Assembly: GCA_963832725.1 (NCBI GenBank)
Contig: CAWHVG010000003.1
Coordinates: forward strand, 2,108,001-2,172,000
Origin: JAEZBP01 sp963832725
GTDB taxonomy: Bacteria > Myxococcota_A > Polyangia > Polyangiales > Sandaracinaceae
Length of the DNA: 64,000 bases
Direction: 5' to 3'
Shown in pieces: positions 7,528-17,538 of this stretch. Position numbers and translations under genes: made by a program. The notes under the pieces were generated by a model, which was not told the DNA's origin, ran no database searches, and saw only the letters and a program-made list of their open reading frames with translations. Position 1 is the stretch's first letter; every line of letters starts with the position of its first letter.

Positions 7528-9266
7528 ATGCGTTACCTCTGCGTCCACTGCGACAAGACCTTCGAGCACGACGCCGAAGGCAAGAAGCCCCGCTGCCCGA
7601 GCTGCATGCGCGTCAACGGGGTCGAGCCGGTGGCCGACAAGGCCGCAGCGGCCGCCACTCGCCCGCCGTGGCTGATTCTGGGCGGTCGCGGGAGGCGCAC
7701 TGGCCGCGGCGGGCATCGCCTATGCCCTGTGGGCGGACCAGGCGGCCGACACGGTGTCCGGCGAGGTTCCGCTGGCGCCGCTGGACCGAGCCGCGACGCT
7801 GGGTCACCTCCGCAACGAGGGCGTGGACGCCCGCGACCTGGCCACGATGCTGGTCCCCGACGACGCGATTGAGACCTGGGCCGAGCAGGTCGCGGGCAAC
7901 GCCAGCGGGGCCGAAGCCAAGGCGCAGGCGATCCAGGAGGCCATCCGGGCGCGCGCCGCCGCCGGCGCGTTCGACCGCTGGTCCTTCGGCGTCCCCCGCG
8001 AGACGCCGCTCGCGCCTCCCTCGCGGGTGCTCACCTGGCTCGGCGAGGACGACGGGCACCACCACCTCTACCCGCTCGAGGTGGCCGCGCTGATGACCAG
8101 CGCGCTCCGGGCGCAGGACGTGAACGCGATGGTCGCCGAGGCGGTCCGCTTCCCCGGCGATCGCACGCCGCCCGACCCCTCGGGCCAGCTCGGCTACTTC
8201 GTGGTCGCGGTCTATCCGGGTGAGGCGGGCCAAGGCGATCCGACCTACTTCGACCCCTACGGCGGCCGCACCACGCCGCCGGACGAGGAGCGGGTGCTGA
8301 CGGATCTGCAGGCCATCGGCGCCGCCATCGGCACGAAGGCGCTCCACCTGCTCAGCCGCGAGAGCGATCCGGAGCGGGCGATGGAGTCGTCGACCCACGC
8401 GCTGCGGCTCGATCAGCGCTCACCGACGCTACGCGCGGTCCGCGGCGCGATCCTGATCGCCGCCGGGCACGTGGACGAAGGCGTGCGCGAGCTGCAGGCC
8501 GCCAAGCAGCTCCGCTCGGACGCGCCGTGGCGCAACCTGCTGGCGGGCGTCTATCTAGCCCCCTCGCCTTTCCAGGATCTGGACGCGGCCTCGCGCGAGG
8601 TGTCCTCGGCCCTCGAACAGTATCCGGAGTTCGCGCCCGGCCACGCGACGCTGGCGGCCATTCACCTGTCCCGCCAGGAGACCGACCAGGCGCACACCGA
8701 GCTGGAGGAGGCGGAGCGGCTCGACCCGCAGTACCACCTGCTCCCGCAGCTCTGGGCCAGCTACTACGTGACCACAGGCGACGTGGGCCGCGCCATCGAG
8801 CACGCCCGCGAGGCGATCGCGCGCAACCCCGGCGACGTGCAGGCCCACCTGATGGCCGCGCGGCTCTACCGGCAGGCGGAGCGCTTCGATCTCGATGCGG
8901 CGCGAGGCCCACGAGGTCATGGACCGCACGCCCTCGTCGCGGCGATCGGAGATGCGCGACATCATCCGCCAGCTCCTCGGACCGCTGGCGCTCGAGTCGC
9001 TGGACGAGGAGCCCCTGCCGGAGGACGAGGGCGCCGAGGACGTGAACCTGGGCGACGGGGATCCCGACTCGCTCACGCTGGACGCCCCAGTGCTCGGCGG
9101 CGAGGACGAGGGGCCGAGCCTGATGGGCGGTGAGGACCATGGACCGAGCCTGCTCGGCGGCGAGGACCACGGGCCGAGCCTCCTCGGCGGCGGTGGATCC
9201 GGTGGCGGGCTGCACCTCGGCGGAGGCGGCTCCGGCGGCGGGTTGCACCTGAACCTGAACGAGTGA
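7528..9266 (+). CDS. Zinc-ribbon, single-TM, TPR-repeat protein (two frameshifts)
   Basis: Reconstructed length is 578 residues. The N-terminus MRYLCVHCDKTFEHD...CPSCMRVN is an MJ0042-like CxxC...CxxC zinc ribbon as found in deltaproteobacterial signalling proteins. A membrane helix (ALAAAGIAYALW) is recovered only when one T is removed from GATTC at 7674-7678. The soluble part has tetratricopeptide repeats (ESSTHALRLDQRSPTLR..., HAREAIARNPGDVQAHLMA). A second +1 shift near 8889-8896 leads into EAHEVMDRTPSSRRSEMRD and a Gly-rich tail with three GED(E/H)GPSL copies and two GGGGSGGGLHL copies. It is probably a membrane-anchored scaffold of unknown role, followed by a partner gene at 9357. Whether the breaks are real or sequencing errors is undecided. 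Confidence 0.65.
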
Positions 9267-9356
9267 CGCCCTCTTCGACGCCAACGCGCGCCGCGAACCG
9301 GGTATGATGAGCGCCCCGCGGCGGGTGGGAAACACGACCGCGGTCGGGAGCAGGCG

Positions 9357-9971
9357 ATGAGCGATCCGAACCTCAACCTCGGCCCTCCCCTCGGAGGCCC
9401 CTCCCTCGAAGACGACGAGAAGGCCCTGAAGAAGGGCAACACCTGGGTGCTCGTGGCGGCCGTCGTGGGTGGGCTCGTGGTGGTGGCCGGGCTGATCTTC
9501 GCGCTCGCGAGCGAGCAGCCCGACCAGTACGGCACCATCGGACGGCAGATCAACGGGATGAAGGCGGACCACTTCGACGCGTTCTGGGTCTGCGCGCTGC
9601 CCAACGAGCCGCTCGACCACCTGCGGAGCGATCAGGATCTGCGCGAGGCGATCAACGAGCGCGCGAACCGCAGCCCGGGACGCTACGCGCAGCACGTCCG
9701 CCACGACTGCCTGGTGAAGCTCAACGAGCACGGCGCAGCCATCGATCTGATCGCGCCGGCGGAACTCTCCGATCAGCTCGGCGAGCTCGACCACTCCATC
9801 GAGGAGCTGCGCACCGCCTGGGGCAGCTACCTCGACTACCTGGACCAGACGCAGACCTACGACGAGGACGCCGCATCGTCGCGCGTCGGGGCGATCGCCA
9901 AGGGCTGGTACGACTACAAGCGTGCCCACAGCGAGCTGAACAGGGCGATCCGCGAGCATCGAGAGCAGTAG
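9357..9971 (+). CDS. Single-pass membrane protein, function unknown
   Basis: This 204-residue protein has a cytoplasmic N-terminus (MSDPNLNLGPPLGGPSLEDD), one hydrophobic helix at about residues 31-51 (VLVAAVVGGLVVVAGLIFAL) and a helical, charged extracytoplasmic domain with four tryptophan/cysteine landmarks (FWVCALPNE, RHDCLVKL, AWGSYLDYL, KGWYDYK). The two cysteines could form a disulfide. It lies 90 bp after the TPR protein, shares its NLN and GPSL tail/head motifs, and is probably in the same operon. I do not recognise the family. The ATG at 9357 is preceded by GGGAGCAGG. Confidence 0.75.
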   Translation: MSDPNLNLGPPLGGPSLEDDEKALKKGNTWVLVAAVVGGLVVVAGLIFALASEQPDQYGTIGRQINGMKADHFDAFWVCALPNEPLDHLRSDQDLREAINERANRSPGRYAQHVRHDCLVKLNEHGAAIDLIAPAELSDQLGELDHSIEELRTAWGSYLDYLDQTQTYDEDAASSRVGAIAKGWYDYKRAHSELNRAIREHREQ

Positions 9972-10025
9972 TCCGCGGCCGGGACGACGTTGGACGGGGC
10001 GGCGCGAGCGCGTTAGGAGAGCGAC

Positions 10026-11154
10026 GTGCGGCGCTGGGTCACGTCTCTCTTGCTCGCCTCGTCGATCGGGTGGTCCGTCGCCTGCGGCGCTCCGGCGGCG
10101 CCACCCCCCGAGCACGCCGAGGAGCCGGCTCCCGAGGCCCAGGCTCCCGAGGCCCAGGCTCCCGAGGCCCAGGCACCACCGACGGCGCCCGACGTTCGCT
10201 CGCTCTCGCCGAGCGCGACCTTCGCGGCGCTGCTGAACGCTGCCCGCACACTCGACGACCGGCGCGACCAGGAATCGACGGCGGGCTGTCTGCTCCGTCC
10301 CGCCTGGCGATTGGAGGCCAATCTCGCGGTGGCGGTCCGGCCCTTGCCCGCGCCGCCGGCCGATTCTCGACGAGACGCTCGAGAGCGAGCCCGGTCCGGT
10401 GAACGTGCTGAGCCGCTGGGGCGCGTATGGGAGCGGCGACCCTTCGCACCCTAGCTTCAGCGCCGTGACGACGACGTTGCCGCCGCGGCGGGAGCCCGCG
10501 ATCGTCTGGGCGCTGACCGACCGCGGCGTGTACGTCCGCTCCAGCACCGAGGCCGCCACCGAGCCGGGGCCGCGACCGATCGACGCGCTGACCGCCACGG
10601 TGGGACCGTCGACCGGCGTCCTCTACGTCACGGCCGAAGCGGGCACGCCGCTCGATCGCGTGGCGGACGTGCTTCGGCGTGCGCCTGCATCGCTCGCGGG
10701 CCGGATCGGGCTGGCGGTCGCGCTCGCCCCGAACACCCGGCTGCCGGACGCGCCGGCGACCGACTCGAGCGTGGCCGCCGACGCGGGCCTCTGCCCCGAA
10801 GGTCTCCCGGAGCTGCCGGCGAACGCGGTGGCCGGCGACCTTCACACGGACGCGATCGTCTCCAGCCTGGGCCCACTGCGGCAGGCGGCGTCGACCTGCG
10901 TGACCGGAACGCAGGGCCCTGGCGCCGCCGGTGGCCGCGTCGTCCTCGCGCTCCGCATCGGCGCGGACGGGCGCGTCGAGACGGCGTGCGCGACCGAGGA
11001 CGAGACGAGCGACCCGGTCCTGCGCGAGTGCCTGCTCAGGGCCGCGCGCGCGACCGCGTTCCCCACGCCCAACCCGCCGGGCAGCCTCGACGTACAGCTC
11101 CCGCTGGCGCTCGCCCCGCTCGAGTCACAGCGTCAAACGCCGATCTGCGAGTAG
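10026..11154 (+). CDS. Lipoprotein with AgmX/PglI-type C-terminal domain (one frameshift)
   Basis: Reconstructed length is 375 residues. The signal MRRWVTSLLLASSIGWSVAC ends in a lipobox Cys, followed by a Pro/Glu/Ala linker with three PEAQA repeats encoded by near-identical 15-bp units (about 10131-10176). The frame breaks at GATTC (10362-10366); restoring GATC joins PAPPADLDETLES and keeps the protein open to 11154. The C-terminus (GRVVLALRIGADGRVETAC... CLLRAARATAFPTPNPPGS) matches the TonB-like/AgmX-PglI pattern common in myxobacterial envelope proteins. A middle region with two Cys may form a disulfide-stabilised domain. It converges with the SNF2 gene, 19 bp away. Confidence 0.65.
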
Positions 11155-11173
11155 CGCACGGAATCGGCCTCAC

Positions 11174-14100
11174 TCACGAGAAGAGGTCGTCGATGTCCGC
11201 CTTGGTGAGGCCCTTGAGCGGCGTGCTCTCGGTGGTGAGCACGTTGCTCACCAAGGAGCGCTTCTTGTCGCTCAGCTTGAGGATCTTCTCCTCGACCGTC
11301 TCGCGCGCGATGAGCTTGTAGACGGTGACGACCTTGGTCTGGCCGATGCGGTGCGCACGGTCGGTGGCCTGATCCTCGACCGCCGGGTTCCACCACGGGT
11401 CGAAGTGCACGACGGTGTCGGCGCCGGTCAGGTTGAGGCCCGTGCCGCCCGCCTTCAGCGAGATGAGGAAGGCGTTGATGCTCTCGTCCTTGTTGAAGCG
11501 ATCCACGCGCTCCTGACGGTCCTTGGTGGAGCCGTCCAGGTACTCGTAGGTCACGCCGAGTTCGTCGAGCATTCCCCGGATCAGCTGGAGCATCTGCACG
11601 AACTGGCTGAACACCAGGATTCGGTGACCGCCCGAGACCGCCTCCTCGACGATCTCCTTCAACGCCTGGATCTTGCCGCTGGTGTCCGCGCTCCACTCGC
11701 CGGTCAGGTTCGTCAGCCGCGGGTCGCAGGCGACCTGACGCATGCGCGTGAGCGCCGCCAGGATCTGGATCTGCGCCTTGCTCACGCCCTGCTTCTCGAC
11801 CGTGCTCATCAGGCTGTCGCGCACCTGCTTGAGCATCTGCTTGTAGAGCTTGGACTGCTCGTCGGCCATCGGGACGACGATCTCCTGCTCGATCTTCTCA
11901 GGCAGCTCGGGCGCGACCTCCTGCTTGGTACGCCGCATCACCAGCGGATGGATGATCGTCCGCAGCTTGAGCGCTGCTCCCTCGTCGCCACGATCGATCG
12001 GGCGCGAGTAGCGCTCCTCGAAGGTCTTCAGCGTGCCCAGCAGACCCGGCGAGACGAAGTCGATGATCGACCATATCTCGCTCAGCCGATTCTCGATCGG
12101 CGTGCCCGTCAGCGCGAGCCGGCGGTCGCTCTTGAGCGCCTTGGCCGCACGCGCCGTGGCGCTCATCGGGTTCTTGATGTGCTGCGCCTCGTCGAGCACC
12201 ACGTAGCGCAGACCGAGCGACTGCAGGAGCTCCTCGTCGCGACGCAAGAGCGCGTAGCTCGTGATCATCACGTCCGCGTCGTCGAGCTCCGGTCGCAGGT
12301 CCTGCCGGTCCGGCCCCTGCCAGACCACCGTCTTCAGCGCCGGGGCGAACTTCTCGATCTCACGCTGCCAGTTGCTCACCACCGAGGTCGGCGCGACCAC
12401 GAGGTTGAGCTTCCGCTTGCTCTTGTTCTTGGCCCAGAGCAGCAGCGTGATGGTCTGCAGCGTCTTCCCGAGGCCCATGTCGTCGGCCAGGACGCCGCCG
12501 GTGCCGACGTCGTGCAGGAAGACGAGCCACGAGAAGCCGCGCTTCTGATAGTCCCGGACGCTCGCGCACTTGAGGTTGCGCGGCTTCGCCACCGACGGGA
12601 TCGCGCCGACGTCGCCGAGCTTCTTGAAGAGCGACTTGGCCGACGGGCTCATCTTGGCGTCGCCGACCAGCCGCAAGAGATCCTGGATGCGGCCCGCCTG
12701 GGAGAGCGGGAGCTTCTTGGCGTCCGCGACGCCCGCGTAGATCTCCGCCATGTGCTGGAGAATCTCGGCCACGTCCTCTTCGCGGACCGGCGCGTAGCTC
12801 CCGTCCGAGAGCTTCACGAGGTGACGGCCGTGCTCGAGGCAGGCGCGCAGCTCCGTCTCGTCGACCGCCACGCCCTCCGTGGCGAAGCTCATGTCCAGGC
12901 TCAGCCAGTCCACGCCACTCGACACGCGCATCTGCGGGCTGACCGGCGTGGCGCGCACCGTCACCTTCGCCAGGTCGTCGGGGACGCGCTTCTCCCACTC
13001 GTCCGGCAGCTCGGCGATGCCGTGCGTCCAGAACGCCACGGCTTCGTCACCCCGCGCCTCCAGGCCTTCATTGGCTTCGTCGGGCTGGAAGCGCTGGCTG
13101 AGCAGCGCCTGCACCGCCGCCATCTCCGCACCGACGTCACGGCGGACGACCTGCGGCCGCGTGCTGCGGCCAGCCGGCGGCAAGAACGCGAGCGGAGACG
13201 GAAAGCCCGCCGGCGGCACCGGGAACTCGTGCTCGCCGTACGCGACGTGCAGCCGCGCGTTCGCCTCCACGATGTCGCCGTTGGCGACGAGGAGGAACTC
13301 CGGATGCGCGTCGACGAGATCCGCGACGTGGCTCAGATCCGGAAGCTCCGCGCCGAGCGAGGCCGCGACTCGCGGGATGAACTCGGTCAACAGGCGCGGC
13401 AGCTCCGACGCCGGATGCACCAGCGCCGGCGAACGGTAGAGGCGCTGGAGCCACGCGGGCGTGACCGCGTCCGCCACGGGCCGGGCGAAGCCGTCGGCCG
13501 GATCGATGTGCCAGCCGGGCGTTCCCTCGAACCAGTTGCCGGCCGACAGAGGGAAGCGACGGCTGCCGCCTTCGAACACGACGCGGACGCGCACCGCTTT
13601 GGCGTTGGCCTGGTCGAGCTCGATCTTCGGCTTGAGCGGCTCCTCCACGAAGCGCAGCTCCATGGAGTTCGGCTCGAGGAGCACCCGCCGCCCGCGGAGC
13701 ATGCTCAGCACCTCGGCCGCGTCTTCGCCCCGCAGCTCCGCCGTCGCCGGCGTGTTGCGGGTCGTGTGCCGCGCCAGCGAGCGCATCAACGGGCGCAGCG
13801 AGGTCGGGATCGTGTTGAAGCCGGAGAGCAGGTCGCCGATCGGCACCGCCGAGCGCGTGCCCGCGAGCACGGGCGTGACGGTGATGGACGCCGAGCGAAC
13901 CTGGAGGCGGAACTCGGAATCGGCGTAGCGCGCCTGCTCGTCGGGAGGCAGCCACGCGTCGAGGCTGCCGCGGACCTCCTGGCTGGCGATGCCCAGCTCG
14001 CGAGCGGAGAGCACCTCGACCTGGCCATCACTCCCTCCACCACGACGGCGCCGCCGGCGATTGCGGCGCTTGCCACCCACCGAGACGGTCTGCGGGCTGT

Positions 14101-15142
14101 GCGCGACGACCTCCTGCTTGCCGTTGACCTTCGGCGCCTCCTTCGACTCCGCCGGCTGCTGCTTGGGCTTGGGCGGGCGCTCGCGATCGCGCAGCGCGAC
14201 CATCAACGCGGCCACGTGCTTGCAATGCGAGGTCGGGCCGCGGAAGCCCGGGCAGTTGCAGTCCGAGACCCACTGCTCTTCGTCGGTGAGCGTGAGCTTG
14301 GGCTGGTAGTAGGTGTCCTGCTTGACCTGGACCTGGCAGTTCGCCTCGCTGCCGTGCGTCGTCAGCGCGTGAACGTGGCCACGCCGCGCGTAGAGCCGCC
14401 CGCGAAGGAAAGCGTTTCCGCCCGTGACGCGCTGGATGGCCCGGTCAGAGAACTTGCCGAGGAACTGCGCGATCCGCGACGGATCGGGACGCCGCGACGG
14501 CGTCTCCTCGGTCGTCACGGTGTTCTCACCGTCGCTCTCGGCGCGAGCCTCCGCCCTCTCGCTCGCCTCTTCGGGGCTCTCGTCCACCGCGTCGGCGCGC
14601 TTCGGGCGGCTCTTGGCGCGGCTCTTGACGGCCTTCTCGCCGGACTTGCTCGCACTCGCGGACTTGCTCGCACTCGCGGACTTGCTCGCACTCGCGGACT
14701 TGGTCGACGTCGCGGACTTGCTCGCACTCGCGGACTTGCTCGCACTCGCGGGCTTGCTCGCACTCGCGGACTTGGTCGCACTCGCGGACTTGGTCGCACT
14801 CGCGGACTTGGTCGCACTCGCGGACTTGGTCGACTTGGTCGCACTCGTCGACTTGCTGGACTTGGTCGACTTGCTGGACTTGGCCGACCTACTGGAACGG
14901 GGGGTCTTCGTCGCCTCGACGGTCGCCTCGGTGTCAGCCTCGTCGGCGGATCCCTCCGAATCCTCCTCCGGAGCGCTCTCGTCGCTCTCACTGGCGCGTG
15001 TTCGACGCCGGCTGGACGCTCGACCGCTTCGGCGACGCCGCCCGGTGCGGGTCCGCTCGTCGGAGGTCTCGGAGGTCGCCGCGACGCTGTCGTCGTTGTC
15101 GGCGGGGCTCGGGTTCGCGTCGATGAGCGAGCTCTCGGCCAT
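11174..15142 (-). CDS. SWIM zinc-finger SNF2/Swi2 family ATPase
   Basis: This 1322-residue DNA-stimulated ATPase opens with about 190 residues of low complexity: an Arg/Ser-rich start, then K-S-A-S-A-(S/T) repeats. A SWIM motif CNCPGF(x6)HCKHV lies near residue 292. The SNF2 core is C-terminal: motif I MGLGKT near 888, DEAQH near 984, GTPIEN, and motif VI-like ATDRAHRIGQT near 1265, ending in KKRSLVSNVL. The domain order (SWIM, a 400-residue middle, SNF2) is that of bacterial HepA/Snf2 proteins. It probably remodels nucleoprotein in transcription or repair. The basic repeat tail resembles histone H1-like tails and probably contacts DNA non-specifically. Confidence 0.92.
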   Translation of the reverse strand: MAESSLIDANPSPADNDDSVAATSETSDERTRTGRRRRSGRASSRRRTRASESDESAPEEDSEGSADEADTEATVEATKTPRSSRSAKSSKSTKSSKSTSATKSTKSASATKSASATKSASATKSASASKPASASKSASASKSATSTKSASASKSASASKSASASKSGEKAVKSRAKSRPKRADAVDESPEEASERAEARAESDGENTVTTEETPSRRPDPSRIAQFLGKFSDRAIQRVTGGNAFLRGRLYARRGHVHALTTHGSEANCQVQVKQDTYYQPKLTLTDEEQWVSDCNCPGFRGPTSHCKHVAALMVALRDRERPPKPKQQPAESKEAPKVNGKQEVVAHSPQTVSVGGKRRNRRRRRRGGGSDGQVEVLSARELGIASQEVRGSLDAWLPPDEQARYADSEFRLQVRSASITVTPVLAGTRSAVPIGDLLSGFNTIPTSLRPLMRSLARHTTRNTPATAELRGEDAAEVLSMLRGRRVLLEPNSMELRFVEEPLKPKIELDQANAKAVRVRVVFEGGSRRFPLSAGNWFEGTPGWHIDPADGFARPVADAVTPAWLQRLYRSPALVHPASELPRLLTEFIPRVAASLGAELPDLSHVADLVDAHPEFLLVANGDIVEANARLHVAYGEHEFPVPPAGFPSPLAFLPPAGRSTRPQVVRRDVGAEMAAVQALLSQRFQPDEANEGLEARGDEAVAFWTHGIAELPDEWEKRVPDDLAKVTVRATPVSPQMRVSSGVDWLSLDMSFATEGVAVDETELRACLEHGRHLVKLSDGSYAPVREEDVAEILQHMAEIYAGVADAKKLPLSQAGRIQDLLRLVGDAKMSPSAKSLFKKLGDVGAIPSVAKPRNLKCASVRDYQKRGFSWLVFLHDVGTGGVLADDMGLGKTLQTITLLLWAKNKSKRKLNLVVAPTSVVSNWQREIEKFAPALKTVVWQGPDRQDLRPELDDADVMITSYALLRRDEELLQSLGLRYVVLDEAQHIKNPMSATARAAKALKSDRRLALTGTPIENRLSEIWSIIDFVSPGLLGTLKTFEERYSRPIDRGDEGAALKLRTIIHPLVMRRTKQEVAPELPEKIEQEIVVPMADEQSKLYKQMLKQVRDSLMSTVEKQGVSKAQIQILAALTRMRQVACDPRLTNLTGEWSADTSGKIQALKEIVEEAVSGGHRILVFSQFVQMLQLIRGMLDELGVTYEYLDGSTKDRQERVDRFNKDESINAFLISLKAGGTGLNLTGADTVVHFDPWWNPAVEDQATDRAHRIGQTKVVTVYKLIARETVEEKILKLSDKKRSLVSNVLTTESTPLKGLTKADIDDLFS
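14641..14880 (-). repeat. 18-bp coding minisatellite in the SNF2 N-terminal tail
   Basis: About eleven near-identical 18-bp units (plus-strand form CTTGCTCGCACTCGCGGA, with CTTGGTCG variants) encode a six-residue repeat K-S-A-S-A-(S/T). The unit length is a multiple of three, so copy-number change would not break the gene. The tail is predicted disordered and cationic. Confidence 0.85.
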
Positions 15143-15838
15143 TTGTATGAAGCTCCGGCGGGGCTCTCCCCGCGCTCGTGTTGCGCTGAATGCCCGCGCA
15201 GCGGGCCGGCTGGTAGCGTGTCGCGACGTACGCGCTCGTCGGCGCCAGCCGCGCCGAAGATGATCTCAGGGGAACGCCCGCGCGAACGCGGATCCCTTCC
15301 GGCGAAGGCGCTGGGCCTCCCGTTGAGCGATCAATCTCGTGGAGCCTGTCGGCGACACGGTCACTCGGTGCGTCCGTCTCGTTGCTGCCCGTCGCTGTGA
15401 TGGCGACGAGATCCCCGTGCTTTGCCTGCGCGACCGGTTGTCGAGCCCGGCGCGCCCGCGAAGGCCGCGATCTCCCCTCCGGGAAATCCGTGACCCACGG
15501 CAAGCGTCCATCGGGCTCACCCGGCGCGCTGCGCGATCGATTTCGCGCCCCTGCAACGACGACCTCTAGTCGCCGCACCGAGCCGCACCACCCACCTGGG
15601 CTCCGCGAGGAGCCGGATGGCGCCGGCCTCCCTCGCCTGCGTCACCCGGCCTCCGGCCGATGAGCGGCGCGTGCACGCGCCGGCTGAGCTGAATGGAACG
15701 AGTCCAATGGCCATATTACACGTCACCCCCCGCGGCGCAACACGCTTTCGGGGAGGACGCCGCTTTCGTGCCGACGAGCGCACGTAGACCTCGGCGAACG
15801 GCCCGGCGTTTGGTAATATGGGGCGCGAAGGTGGCTTG
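15143..15838. other. Long intergenic region upstream of SNF2 and the Cys-rich lipoprotein
   Basis: About 700 bp lie between the divergent starts of the SNF2 gene and the lipoprotein at 15839. Several open frames cross it but none has a credible start, domain or composition. A TAATAT at 15814-15819 could be a -10 box for the lipoprotein, with no matching -35. I found no hairpin terminator, tRNA or repeat. Confidence 0.4.
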
Positions 15839-17359
15839 ATGGTGACCTCTGCCCCGCTCGCTCCGATTCGTCGATTCTTGCCCGTCGCGCTCGTTCTCGG
15901 CGGGCTCTTCGGCTGCGCCGCTGGCGCCGCGCCCCACGGCGACGCCGGCATCGGCGATCCCGACGGCTCGGTCCTCGCGGTGCCCGACGGTGGCGCAGAC
16001 GCCGGACCGCAGCCCGAGTGCGCCGGCGACTCCGATTGCCCGCAGGGCTTCGTCTGCGCGGCCGTGAACGGCGTCCCGACCTGCGTGCCGAACCCGAACC
16101 CGCCACCTCCCGGCGACGGCACCGACTGCAGCCCCTGCCCTTCGCCCGGCGAGTGCCGGATGAACGTCTGCATCCAGCCGACCGGGTCGGGGGCGTTCTG
16201 TGAGTTCGACTCGGAGTGCGGCGACGGCGAGCTCTGCATCGCCGGCCGCTGCACGCCCAATCCGCGCGTGCCCGTCTCCTGCTCCGACAGCTCGTCGTGC
16301 CCCACCGGGCTGACCTGCGGACCGGCCGGCACGTGCATCTGCATGCACACGACCGACTGCCCGATCGGCCTCGTCTGCCTCGACAGCGGGCTCTGCGGTC
16401 CGGGCGACGGCACCGACGGCGCGCCCTGCGTGGCCGACGCGGAGTGCGACATGGGCATGGTCTGCGACGCAGGCCGCTGCCGCCCCAGCACCGTCTGCGA
16501 CATCGCGAACCCCGACTTCACGGGCACGTGGGACATGCAGTCGGTCCTCCACATCCGCGACGCGCTGCCGGACTGGCTCGACAGCTTCCTCAGCACGGTC
16601 GCCGGTCCCTTCAGCTTCCTGGCGGGCGACGCCACGTGCATCGACTTCGGGCTCCCGAGCGCGATCGAGATGGAGATCTGCGATCTGGTCCGTCCTTTCG
16701 TCGACGAGTACCTGCCGCCGTGGTCCTTCCCGGTCTTCCGCGCGATCGCGGCGCTCAACGACGTGCTCAACGACTGGCACATCGACGAGACCATGGAGCT
16801 GATGCCGGGCTCCGCGACCGACTCCTATCGCGGTACGCACACGTGGACCAGCATCACGATGTACTACCGCTCGATGCCGCTCATGGGGACGCCGGAGTCG
16901 ATCCTCGACTGGCGCTTCGCGCCCTCGCCTTTCAACGCCTCGGCGGTCTGCGGCACGTTCAACATCGAGCGGCACGACGTGAACGTGAGCATCGGCTCGA
17001 TCATCGCCTGGGCGGTCGACACGCTGGTCTACGAGCTGAGCGATCACCGGTGGGCCACGGCCTCGGACGCGCTCACCGAGATGGCGGGCGGATTCTGTGA
17101 CGCGCTCGGCGCGGCGGCCGATTCGTCGGTCGACTACAGCGGTGTCGGCGCCACCGTCTCGAGCGTCTGCCGGAGCGCGCTCTCCAGCCTGATCGACGAC
17201 GCGATCCACCGCCTGATCGAGGCGCGGATCGGTGCCTCGCCGATCACCCTGCGCGGTGAGGCGCCCATCTCGGGCCCGGACTCGCTTCGCCCCGGCACCT
17301 GGGACGGCACGCTGCTCGGCAGCGATTTCCCCGGCGAGTTCGGCGCCGATCGGCACTGA
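15839..17359 (+). CDS. Cys-rich lipoprotein (dickkopf/EGF-like repeats)
   Basis: This 506-residue lipoprotein has a signal ending LGGLFGC (lipobox), a Gly/Asp linker, then five or six short Cys motifs of the form DSDCPQGFVC, DSECGDGELC, SSSCPTGLTC, TTDCPIGLVC and DAECDMGMVC (roughly residues 55-215). These D-x-(D/E)-C...G-x-x-C units are common in myxobacterial surface proteins and are presumably disulfide-linked. The remaining 300 residues (FTGTWDMQSVLHIRDALPD onward) form an unrecognised globular domain. The ATG at 15839 is preferred over 15818 because AAGGTGG sits six bases upstream and it starts the lipoprotein signal. It probably faces the periplasm or cell surface. Confidence 0.8.
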   Translation: MVTSAPLAPIRRFLPVALVLGGLFGCAAGAAPHGDAGIGDPDGSVLAVPDGGADAGPQPECAGDSDCPQGFVCAAVNGVPTCVPNPNPPPPGDGTDCSPCPSPGECRMNVCIQPTGSGAFCEFDSECGDGELCIAGRCTPNPRVPVSCSDSSSCPTGLTCGPAGTCICMHTTDCPIGLVCLDSGLCGPGDGTDGAPCVADAECDMGMVCDAGRCRPSTVCDIANPDFTGTWDMQSVLHIRDALPDWLDSFLSTVAGPFSFLAGDATCIDFGLPSAIEMEICDLVRPFVDEYLPPWSFPVFRAIAALNDVLNDWHIDETMELMPGSATDSYRGTHTWTSITMYYRSMPLMGTPESILDWRFAPSPFNASAVCGTFNIERHDVNVSIGSIIAWAVDTLVYELSDHRWATASDALTEMAGGFCDALGAAADSSVDYSGVGATVSSVCRSALSSLIDDAIHRLIEARIGASPITLRGEAPISGPDSLRPGTWDGTLLGSDFPGEFGADRH

Positions 17360-17538
17360 TCGAAGCGAAGGGAAGGCCTCTCTGCTCCGGCGGGAGGCTT
17401 CGCCGGCCCCGTCTCGCTCCCGCCGACCGGGCCCGCTCCGCGTCGCGGCGCCGCCAAGGGGCGAACCGAGGGAGGTGATGGGCGCCCGCGCCCGTGGCTC
17501 GATACGCCGCCGGCTTCTTCCGGCGGGTCCGCAGCCGC
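17360..17538. other. Convergent intergenic region
   Basis: Short convergent spacer between the Cys-rich lipoprotein and the tetR stop. A GCCTC/GAGGC hairpin near 17385-17415 could aid termination, but there is no T-tract. Confidence 0.3.

Noticed and set aside
8889..8896. Second frameshift of the TPR gene as part of the GATC pattern
   Set aside because: A +1 shift is needed here, but the local GATC is intact and no GATTC/GAATC is present, so it was not counted among the eight.
10931..15400. Very long plus-strand open frame antisense to the SNF2 gene
   Set aside because: Its translation is Arg/Leu/Val-rich shadow with no domain, while the minus strand encodes a complete SWIM-SNF2 protein.
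15143..15838. Small genes in the long intergenic region
   Set aside because: Frames there lack credible starts, domains and normal amino-acid composition.
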